From positions 1-18,207 of the forward strand of contig CAZWLA010000025.1 of assembly GCA_964633845.1 (NCBI GenBank): a DNA stretch of 18,207 nucleotides, read 5' to 3'. Numbering within the stretch: the first letter of the stretch is position 1; every line of letters starts with the position of its first letter. The position numbers were made by a program, and so were the translations under genes. The notes below the pieces were generated by a model. The model made no database searches. It was not told where the DNA came from and saw nothing but the letters and a program-made list of their open reading frames with translations. Origin of the DNA: JADHTT01 sp964633845 (GTDB taxonomy: Bacteria; Campylobacterota; Campylobacteria; Campylobacterales; Arcobacteraceae). Shown here piece after piece: positions 7,408 to 13,977 of this stretch.

Positions 7408-8517
7408 TTAATTATCATATACTTCAGGTTTACGATTACCTTTAGTTACGAATACAATATTATCATTATTAGCATCTATGGATGATAGTTGATTGTAAGC
7501 CTTTGTAACTGTTTTTCCTGTACAGTTATCCTCTTGATAAAAAGTAATACTTTCACCATCATAAAACTCAATATTATTTCCTGTTAATGCTAGAGTACAC
7601 CTGCTCCCTTTATTATAATATATATCTACTTGTGCGGTTATGTAAATAGTTGGTAAACCTTCCTCGGATAATTGAGTGCTTATGCGAGTATAACTATTTC
7701 CATCATTATCAGATACATTAATTGTAAATAGATATTCATTATTCTTTTTTGGTTTTATACCACAATCTATCTCTAAGTATTGTGCCTTTGATTCTATATC
7801 TAAGCTATCACTACAGCTTGTTGTAAATGGATCACTAGGGACTATGGAGTAATTCCATATAAACATATCATTAATATAAGGTACTCCACCTTTAGGATAA
7901 ACTTTAAGTAGAAAAAACTTATTGTGGTTTATCTTTATAATATCACTATTTAAAATACTTAATTTTTTTCTTTTACAATAGCTAGATGCTCTTATTTCAT
8001 CAAGTGTCATCCAGAATACTATATCATCATATGGAGAATCATTAACTTCTAAATCGTTTGGGTAAATCTTAAAAATATTACTCTCTAAAGATGATTGGTT
8101 TATTTGATTATATCCATCACTATAAACTATAAAAGCGACATTATCTATGGTCTTACTAGGATTACAAGGAGATAGCTCTGTACATATTTGAACAGATAAA
8201 GAAGCTGTATTTTTACTGCATATGAATTGATTTGACTCTAAGGTTGAATCATGTATGTAGTTAATGCTCTTATTCCAAATATCACTATTTTGTGATCCTA
8301 GTGATTCAACATCTATAGTTGTTGGTAATGTTTTATTATTTTGTGCAAAACTAATAATAGCATCTTGTTTCGAATCAATTATTAATTTTGTTTTATTGAT
8401 TTGATTCTCTTTTACAATATAAGGTAAAAGCTTGGAGTAAGATACTAAAAGTATCCCAATTAATATCATAAGCATAGAAAGCTCTATTAAAGTAAAAGCT
8501 TTTTTTGTATGCTTCAT
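7408..8517 (-). CDS. Large minor prepilin, Ig-like domain plus C-terminal extension
   Basis: This 369-residue protein begins MKHTKKA/FTLIELSMLMILIG: prepilin peptidase site after Ala7, Glu at +5 and a hydrophobic stem to about residue 26. It is a paralogue of its downstream neighbour across about 275 residues, sharing 'LGSQNSDIW' (about 73-81), 'DDIVFWMTLDEIR' (164-176) and 'VYPKGGVPY...FIWNYS' (206-224). It carries an additional ~85 residues at the C-terminus (about 285-369) containing 'ITFYQEDNCTGK', which I do not recognise securely. Large minor pilins often sit at the pilus tip and carry adhesive or binding modules. Multiple cysteines fit oxidative folding in the periplasm. It is six bases downstream of the secretin gene and in the same operon. 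Confidence 0.78.
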   Translation of the reverse strand: MKHTKKAFTLIELSMLMILIGILLVSYSKLLPYIVKENQINKTKLIIDSKQDAIISFAQNNKTLPTTIDVESLGSQNSDIWNKSINYIHDSTLESNQFICSKNTASLSVQICTELSPCNPSKTIDNVAFIVYSDGYNQINQSSLESNIFKIYPNDLEVNDSPYDDIVFWMTLDEIRASSYCKRKKLSILNSDIIKINHNKFFLLKVYPKGGVPYINDMFIWNYSIVPSDPFTTSCSDSLDIESKAQYLEIDCGIKPKKNNEYLFTINVSDNDGNSYTRISTQLSEEGLPTIYITAQVDIYYNKGSRCTLALTGNNIEFYDGESITFYQEDNCTGKTVTKAYNQLSSIDANNDNIVFVTKGNRKPEVYDN

Positions 8518-8523
8518 TTTAAT

Positions 8524-10356
8524 CTATTGCACTACTTTTTTTAATATATATGCATCAGATACTAGTCTTTTAATCTTTTCTAAATCTTTTCTGGCATCAT
8601 CTTTTACACTATACTCACCAATATTTAAACTATATAATATTTTTCCATTTGAAGTGATCTCATTAATTTTATATTTACTATTGATTAATGCTAAACTATC
8701 TAAAAAAGATTGTTTTGGATATTTGGAATATGCACCAGCTTGAATAACATACTTATCAATCTTTGTATTTTCTTCTACAATACCATTAGCTTCCTTAGTA
8801 GCTTGAATATGTATATTATGTTCCACTTCGTCTATATTATTATCACCATTTATAAGACTTATTTTAATGAATATAACAAGCTCTCTTTTTTGAATACTTT
8901 GTTGTGTTTTATTAAACAATACACCAGCTACAGGAACTTCACCAAGCCCTGGTACCATTGTATCAGTTTGACTTACTTTTTCACTAAGCAATCCACCAAT
9001 GATAACGGTATCACCATCATTAACTTCTATAATAGTACCGGCCTCTTTTACGTTTAAAATAGGAGCTGTCAAATCATTACCAGAATTTGTTTTTGTATCT
9101 TCTATAGTAGTGGAAACTGGAACTACATTTAGAATAATTTTATTATCATCTTTTATATATGGTGTTACACCCATAGATATACCATCAAGAACATCTCTTC
9201 TCGTGTATGTAGTTTCGGGAGTAGTAATAGTTGCTCCAGTACTACTCAATGATGACACTTGTGTAATTTTCTTCTCCCAGAATGGTTCTATTGTACCAGA
9301 TGATATAATGGCGCTTTGACCATTTACAACTCTAATTCTTGGATTTGATAAAGTATCAATACTTCCATACTCTTGTAATAATTCTAAAGTAGCTTTTAAT
9401 GAACCTCCAGTTAAAGTAGAATCATAAGCTATATTAGCAAATGTACTTTCTGCAAATGTACCTAATGTTTGCGTAAATGTTACAGGTGAATTTGCCGATG
9501 ATAAACTAGCTACCTTTTGCCAATCTATCCCCATATGATAATCATCACTTAAAATAACCTCTAATACTTTTGCTTCTATTAAAACCTGTTTAGATAATTT
9601 TGTTTTCATATCTTCTAATAATTGTGTAACTTTATTTATATTTTTATATTTATCATCCACAATTAAAATAGAAGAAGATATATTTATACTATAAGATCCC
9701 TCATCAGATATCAATGTATTTAGTGTATTTTTTAAATCATCAAATTTATTTAATTGGTTATTTGATTTTCCATAATTAATATTAAATTCACTTTTCAAAG
9801 TACCACTTGCACCGCTATTACTAGAACCACCTAATACATCACCACCAAGCTCTGCATTAAAGTCTGATACTGTATTTAAAAATGATATATCAAACTTTTT
9901 TGATATATGATCATTTATATATAATACATTGTTTTCAATATAGTAAAATAACTCTGCATTTTTTGTAATAATATCTAAAGCATCACCTAATGGAATATCT
10001 TTTAAATTTAGAGTAGTTTTTAAATTTTTATCTACATCATTTCCAATAATTATATTCATTGAGGCATCATTTGCAATTAAATATAATACTTTTATTAAAC
10101 TAACATCAATAGCGTTAAATGTAAACTTTTTATCATTTGGAAATATATATTTTTTGACTACTTTTGGTTTTATTTTTTTATTAGTTTGTAATAATTGTTT
10201 ATTTATTAGCTGTGTTTTTAACTGTTCATTTAATAACTTTAATCTACTAATTTCCTTAGTTGATATTCCATCTTTTTGAACTTTATTATGAGAGTCACAT
10301 CCTATAAACAATAATATAAAAACTAAACTAAATACTAATTTGAAACTTTTAACCAT
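8524..10356 (-). CDS. mshL: MshL/GspD-type secretin lipoprotein with C-terminal SPOR domain
   Basis: The secretin forms the outer-membrane gate of the pilus or secretion machine. Domains in order: a lipoprotein signal ending FIGC with lipidated Cys20; a coiled-coil stretch (about 32-60); an STN/secretin N-terminal domain (about 77-150); a Gly/Ser-rich linker; an N1-like segment; and the secretin core from 'VLIEAKVLEV' to 'RELVIFIKIS', including the hallmark 'VPGLGEVPVAGVLF'. Unusually, residues about 534-610 form a SPOR domain ('YVIQAGAYSKY' to 'YSLNIGEYSVKDDARKDL'), the family that binds glycan strands stripped of peptide stems. Asp at +2 after the lipid cysteine is also notable. The start overlaps the preceding gene by 22 bases, with AAGGA nine bases before the ATG. 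The symbol follows the MSHA-type similarity and does not imply an MSHA pilus. Confidence 0.92.
   Translation of the reverse strand: MVKSFKLVFSLVFILLFIGCDSHNKVQKDGISTKEISRLKLLNEQLKTQLINKQLLQTNKKIKPKVVKKYIFPNDKKFTFNAIDVSLIKVLYLIANDASMNIIIGNDVDKNLKTTLNLKDIPLGDALDIITKNAELFYYIENNVLYINDHISKKFDISFLNTVSDFNAELGGDVLGGSSNSGASGTLKSEFNINYGKSNNQLNKFDDLKNTLNTLISDEGSYSINISSSILIVDDKYKNINKVTQLLEDMKTKLSKQVLIEAKVLEVILSDDYHMGIDWQKVASLSSANSPVTFTQTLGTFAESTFANIAYDSTLTGGSLKATLELLQEYGSIDTLSNPRIRVVNGQSAIISSGTIEPFWEKKITQVSSLSSTGATITTPETTYTRRDVLDGISMGVTPYIKDDNKIILNVVPVSTTIEDTKTNSGNDLTAPILNVKEAGTIIEVNDGDTVIIGGLLSEKVSQTDTMVPGLGEVPVAGVLFNKTQQSIQKRELVIFIKISLINGDNNIDEVEHNIHIQATKEANGIVEENTKIDKYVIQAGAYSKYPKQSFLDSLALINSKYKINEITSNGKILYSLNIGEYSVKDDARKDLEKIKRLVSDAYILKKVVQ
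8527..8754 (-). other. SPOR domain coding segment at secretin C-terminus
   Basis: This segment encodes residues about 535-610 of the secretin. It matches the SPOR pattern: an opening aromatic-Val-Ile-Gln-Ala-Gly-Ala-Tyr strand, a helix, a central turn, then Tyr-x-Leu-x-Ile-Gly-x-Tyr and an Ala-Arg-containing helix ending in a short strand. It is in frame with the secretin core, with a short linker and no intervening start. Confidence 0.8.
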
Positions 10357-10838
10357 CGTCTATCCTTTTCATCTTCAACTAATACACTATCAGCACTAAT
10401 ATCAATAATTTTATAATTATCAATTATATCACCTATATTAACAATTTTTGAATTTATTATCGCTGTTTTTTTACTGCCAATTAATGTAAATTGAACCTTT
10501 GGTAGTATTTTTATCACTTTTTGCTTTATTTTTTTCTTTTTTTCTTTTAATATGATAACTTTATTTACATTTATAGGTTCTACAACTTTAATGGTTTGGC
10601 TTGTATTAATATCATTAAACAATAAACTAGTAGAAGATATAACATTGTTAACACTATGATATTCATTTAATAAATCATTTATTTCAATTCTATTATTCAT
10701 TTGTGTAGATACAAATGGATATGAAAGCTTTAGATCCAACTTGATTTTATTATTTATTTTTATTATTTTTACAATGCTAAGATAATTATCTTGTTTTAAT
10801 AATTCAAGTATTGATATCACTTTTTTAGGAATATCCAA
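10335..10838 (-). CDS. C-terminal part of PilO/PilP-like (MshJ-MshK-like) protein, separated by a frameshift
   Basis: The first half looks like the ferredoxin-like periplasmic domain of PilO/GspM/MshJ proteins. From about residue 106 to the end, 'VQFTLIGSKKTAIINSKIVNIGDII' and 'VLVEDEKDRRWL' look like a PilP/GspC/MshK beta-domain, which usually contacts the secretin N-domains. The only start inside this frame is a TTG (at 10838) with no good ribosome site. The frame stays open upstream to about 10967 and encodes 'NDAEVKLLQ...NILTIEFYIEV', the expected lead-in to the PilO fold. I therefore read it as the distal part of one gene whose proximal part is at 10957-11154, the reading frame being broken at an A7 tract. 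Its stop lies inside the secretin gene's start region (22-base overlap). Confidence 0.7.
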   Translation of the reverse strand: MDIPKKVISILELLKQDNYLSIVKIIKINNKIKLDLKLSYPFVSTQMNNRIEINDLLNEYHSVNNVISSTSLLFNDINTSQTIKVVEPINVNKVIILKEKKKKIKQKVIKILPKVQFTLIGSKKTAIINSKIVNIGDIIDNYKIIDISADSVLVEDEKDRRWLKVSN

Positions 10839-10956
10839 AACTTCTATATAAAACTCTATAGTTAATATATTATTTTCTTCTAAAATATTAGTTTTTAGAT
10901 CAGCATCTAATTGACTTTGATAGAGTGATATTTTTTGTAATAACTTTACCTCAGCA

Positions 10957-10970
10957 TCATTTTTTTGTCA
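10957..10970 (-). other. A7 frameshift site between the two halves of the PilO/PilP-like gene
   Basis: On the minus strand the sequence reads TGACAAAAAAATGA. The upstream frame ends at the second TGA (10957-10959), while the downstream frame opens only after the first TGA (10968-10970). The crossing must therefore happen within the run of seven A residues (10960-10966). The change needed is loss of one A (or a +1 shift). A -1 shift would lead to a stop after four codons. Confidence 0.75.
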
Positions 10971-11154
10971 AGTATTTAATATCTAAATGATCTATTTTCT
11001 TATGTAATTGTTCAATTGATTCTATAAAGCTATATCTTTTTTCCAATTGCATTGAACTTATTTTTAATGATTGAATATATTGATTTTTAACATTGAACAT
11101 TTCATATAGATATGCGGATATTACCAACAAAAGAGATATTAAAACTATTTTCAT
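10957..11154 (-). CDS. N-terminal part of PilO/GspM/MshJ-like protein (membrane anchor and coiled coil), truncated by frameshift
   Basis: This 65-codon frame begins with a single membrane segment (MKIVLISLLLVISAYLYEMF, residues 1-20) followed by a coiled-coil-like helix rich in Glu, Lys and Leu (about 25-62). That is exactly how PilO/GspM/MshJ proteins begin. It then stops at TGA directly after seven A residues. Removing one A would continue the protein into the downstream frame (10335-10838 and its upstream open extension), giving about 272 residues in all. Its ATG overlaps the stop of the GspL-like gene in an ATGA arrangement, so translation is coupled. Either this is a sequence error or real mutation in one gene, or the A tract allows slippage; a free-standing 65-residue protein is the less likely reading. 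Confidence 0.65.
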   Translation of the reverse strand: MKIVLISLLLVISAYLYEMFNVKNQYIQSLKISSMQLEKRYSFIESIEQLHKKIDHLDIKYLTKK

Positions 11155-12497
11155 CTTTTATCATCCATCAAACTATTAATAGTGTATATTACAAGATGTG
11201 ATTTTTTCATATCAATTTTATAATTAATTTTATTATCTTTAATATCAAAAGACAACTCATAATTTTTATTAATTGCTTGTTTTAAATTATTAAGATTCTT
11301 AATATTTTCATATTTTATTACAAATACACACTCTAAATTATTTTTTATAGCATTCATATTTATTTCTCTTAATACTATATTCTTCTCTAAATTATAAAGC
11401 TTACTTAATATATTATGTATATAATCAATATTGTGATTTTTTGATTTTGATAATGTTTCTATATATTCAAGTTGTGGCATATTTAGTAAGTTATTATATT
11501 CTAATATATGATTTTGTGTAACAACTGATAACTTTTTATTTTTTTCTTCTATATTATTTATTTTTTTTAAATCAATAAATAATATAGAAGATTGATATCC
11601 AATTAATAACAATAACGCAAATATAAATCCATAGTATATTCTATTAATATCTTTAGCTTTTTTAATATATTTATAATTAATATTTAAATTTGTATTTGTA
11701 GTCAAATATGTACCAACGGCCAATAATGCAATACTTTTTTCCTCCAAGTTTAAATCTTTTTGCATAACTATATGCTTGGGAAAAAAATCTAAAGAATCTA
11801 CTTCAAGTTCTAACTCAATGAGTGTATCTTTAAATAACTCCATATTTGTTTCACTTAAACAAACTAAATTCAACTTAATTTTATCCTGATAATTTCTTAT
11901 TATGTAGGACAAGGTATTTCGTATGTTTTGTTTTGTAGCATCTTTATTTTCAATATCTATAGTATGATAATATTCTGCATTATTACCATTTAAAATAAAT
12001 ATCTGTATTGACTTATAGGTGGAAAAAGTAAATATACTATCCCTTTTTGTGCAAAAAGTATTTGCTAATACCGATAAAGACAATTGGGTATTTGTGAGTG
12101 CTTGTATATTAAATCTTTTAAATTTCAAGACCTCTACAGTTTTAAAATATGACTTTTTATCTATAAAGTCACAAATCAACTCTCTAGTATTTTTTGATTT
12201 TTGATTAAGTGAATCAAAAAATATCATATTACTAAGTTTTTCTATATTACTACTACTAAACTTTTTAATTAGATACTTTTCTAAACTTTTTAAGTTATCC
12301 ATACCAAGTGGCATTTTAGTATGTTTTCTTACAATTGGTATATTAAGGTTTAAATATACTTCTGCATCACTAGCATTATAGTCTTCAATAGAATCAATTT
12401 GTTTAATATTTAATATATTAATTATAGAATTTTTATAACTAATTTCAACAATATAAAAATTATCAATTTGCTCAATTAATATATTTTTTGATCTCAA
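11151..12497 (-). CDS. GspL-like / fused PilM-PilN-like (MshI-like) assembly protein
   Basis: The 448-residue protein has a cytoplasmic N-terminal region of about 285 residues, one membrane segment (287-309, 'IYYGFIFALLLLIGYQSSILFI'), a coiled-coil-like helix (about 310-335) and a periplasmic domain of about 110 residues resembling the PilN/GspL ferredoxin-like fold. This is the topology of GspL, or of PilM and PilN joined in one chain. Sequence identity to the actin-like PilM fold is faint; the call rests mainly on topology and operon position. It would link the ATPase in the cytoplasm to the PilO/PilP-like protein in the periplasm. The start is TTG, because the first internal ATG is at residue 62 and would remove the apparent N-terminal strands. 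An AGAAAGAAG purine stretch precedes it. It is the first gene of the minus-strand operon and overlaps the next by four bases. Confidence 0.72.
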   Translation of the reverse strand: MRSKNILIEQIDNFYIVEISYKNSIINILNIKQIDSIEDYNASDAEVYLNLNIPIVRKHTKMPLGMDNLKSLEKYLIKKFSSSNIEKLSNMIFFDSLNQKSKNTRELICDFIDKKSYFKTVEVLKFKRFNIQALTNTQLSLSVLANTFCTKRDSIFTFSTYKSIQIFILNGNNAEYYHTIDIENKDATKQNIRNTLSYIIRNYQDKIKLNLVCLSETNMELFKDTLIELELEVDSLDFFPKHIVMQKDLNLEEKSIALLAVGTYLTTNTNLNINYKYIKKAKDINRIYYGFIFALLLLIGYQSSILFIDLKKINNIEEKNKKLSVVTQNHILEYNNLLNMPQLEYIETLSKSKNHNIDYIHNILSKLYNLEKNIVLREINMNAIKNNLECVFVIKYENIKNLNNLKQAINKNYELSFDIKDNKINYKIDMKKSHLVIYTINSLMDDKR

Positions 12498-12511
12498 AAT
12501 TTCTTCTTTCT

Positions 12512-12562
12512 AAACTATATAGTCTTATTGTAGCGTAATCATATAAAAGACTATATAAGTTT
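12512..12562. repeat. Long inverted repeat between divergent secretion and c-di-GMP operons
   Basis: TATATAGTCTT (12516-12526) pairs perfectly with AAGACTATATA (12547-12557). The match continues as AAAC (12512-12515) with GTTT (12559-12562) after a one-base bulge, giving 15 paired positions per arm around a 20-base centre. The centre holds ATTGTA (12527-12532), a minus-strand TACAAT -10 candidate for the GspL-like operon. The right arm covers the expected -35 position of the cyclase promoter. It is not followed by a T-run in either direction and is best read as a shared operator candidate. Confidence 0.55.
12527..12532 (-). promoter_or_regulatory. Candidate -10 box for the GspL-like/secretin/minor-pilin operon
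   Basis: TACAAT on the minus strand lies 29 bases upstream of the TTG start of the GspL-like gene. It falls inside the loop of the inverted repeat 12512-12562, so a protein bound to the arms would flank or cover it. Confidence 0.4.
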
Positions 12563-12570
12563 TTATAAAG

Positions 12571-12576
12571 TATAAT
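12571..12576 (+). promoter_or_regulatory. Candidate -10 box for the GGDEF/HD-GYP operon
   Basis: A perfect TATAAT lies 24 bases before the cyclase ATG, giving a short leader that contains the ribosome site GGAG (12590-12593, seven bases before the ATG). The -35 region would overlap the right arm of the inverted repeat. Confidence 0.5.
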
Positions 12577-12600
12577 TTAAAAGAATGTTGGAGTTGTACC

Positions 12601-13977
12601 ATGTCAGAAAAAATACTTACTAGATTTAGAAATAAAATTGTAATATTCATTCTTTATATTTGTATAGGGACTATTCTTGTACCATTTTATTACCATTATT
12701 TAGATATACCATTTTACTATAGTGCAGGACTTTATCTACCATTTATTAGTTTAACTCTTTTATATATTTTAAAAAAAAATCATAACACACTTTTTGTCTC
12801 TAATAGTCTTGTAGTTCTAGCATTTTTTGTTCAAATATTTTTATTAATGACTGCAACAAGTGAATTTAATAAGATGTTCTTTTTCCCTATGTCAATCTTC
12901 ATTTTCTATACACTTTTAGATATTAAAAAGGCATCAATACTTACTATGGTTTTAATAATTTCAATTTTTATAATTGAAGTTTTAAATGGATTTCAGCTTG
13001 GATACTTTAATTTTTATGCATTAATCTTGTCAATAACCATGATCGCTTTTGTGTTTACAAGTGTGTATATCCTTGTAAATAAATTATCTTATCAAGCTAA
13101 TAAACTATACAAAAGAGTTCTGTATTCAAATAAAGTATTAAATAAAAAAGTAAAAAAAAGAACGCTAGAACTTACACTAGCACACAAAACGCTAGAACAT
13201 ATTTTAAATTCACATGATGATATTGTTATATTAATAGAGAATAATAATATTATAATGACAAATCAAAAATACAATGATTATTTTCATAAAGATAAAAAAC
13301 TATCTATCTACAGTCTACTCGAAAAAAATAAAATTGTATTAAATGATAATATAACATTAAAATCAAATAAAATAGTTGATGGGTTATATACATTCTTATT
13401 AAATAAAAAAGATATATTCATTGATAATAAAATATATACTTTACTTACATTAACAGATATATCAGAGTTTAATAATCAATTTGAAAATATAAAATCAAAA
13501 GCTTACGTTGATACATTAACATCCCTCAACAATAGAGCAATGTTTGAAAATATCATTAATAATCTTCTAATAAGTAAAAATAATCAAATTAAAAAATTTG
13601 CATTAATTATGTTTGATATTGATAACTTCAAAGTTATTAATGATAACTTTGGACATGATGCAGGAGATAAGGCTATCCAAGATAGTGCTAATTTTGTTAT
13701 ATCTAATATTAGAGATGAAGATATACTTTTTAGATGGGGAGGAGATGAGTTTTTTTTAATTATACATAGTGATTCATCAGACTATACATATAATATTTCT
13801 GAAAAACTACGACTACTATTTTTAGATACACAACTACACAAAAAATACAATATTACACTAAGTTTTGGTATAACGCAACATAAAAAAGGTGATACGATCC
13901 AAACTATTACAAAAAGAGTTGATGAAGCTCTTTATATTTCAAAGCAAAATGGGAAAAACCAATCAAATGAAGTTTAA
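12601..13977 (+). CDS. Membrane-bound PAS-like/GGDEF diguanylate cyclase
   Basis: The 458-residue protein makes c-di-GMP from two GTP. Residues about 12-160 contain roughly six hydrophobic membrane segments. A helical linker (about 165-202) is coiled-coil-like, and residues about 203-290 look like a PAS-type sensor. The GGDEF domain begins near 'YVDTLTSLNNR' (302-312) and has the metal-binding 'FDIDNFKVIND' (338-348) and an intact GGDEF at 380-384. The inhibitory RxxD site is also intact (R371-D374, exactly five residues before GGDEF), so the enzyme should be active and product-inhibited. It is transcribed divergently from the secretin operon, and its 3' end overlaps the HD-GYP gene, so the two are co-expressed. 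The signal sensed by the membrane or PAS part is unknown. Confidence 0.92.
   Translation: MSEKILTRFRNKIVIFILYICIGTILVPFYYHYLDIPFYYSAGLYLPFISLTLLYILKKNHNTLFVSNSLVVLAFFVQIFLLMTATSEFNKMFFFPMSIFIFYTLLDIKKASILTMVLIISIFIIEVLNGFQLGYFNFYALILSITMIAFVFTSVYILVNKLSYQANKLYKRVLYSNKVLNKKVKKRTLELTLAHKTLEHILNSHDDIVILIENNNIIMTNQKYNDYFHKDKKLSIYSLLEKNKIVLNDNITLKSNKIVDGLYTFLLNKKDIFIDNKIYTLLTLTDISEFNNQFENIKSKAYVDTLTSLNNRAMFENIINNLLISKNNQIKKFALIMFDIDNFKVINDNFGHDAGDKAIQDSANFVISNIRDEDILFRWGGDEFFLIIHSDSSDYTYNISEKLRLLFLDTQLHKKYNITLSFGITQHKKGDTIQTITKRVDEALYISKQNGKNQSNEV

Noticed and set aside
8710..9319. Open frames on the plus strand opposite the secretin gene
   Set aside because: They lie wholly within the well-supported secretin coding sequence, have no ribosome sites and encode no recognisable domain.
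10957..10970. Programmed -1 ribosomal frameshift at A AAA AAA
   Set aside because: The -1 frame reaches a stop after four codons (ATG ATG CTG AGG TAA). The shift needed is +1 (or loss of one A), so the classical -1 mechanism does not fit.
13161..13198. Direct repeat of AACGCTAGAAC, 27 bases apart
   Set aside because: It lies in frame in the helical linker of the cyclase and encodes a repeated Thr-Leu-Glu of the coiled coil, so it is explained by protein sequence.
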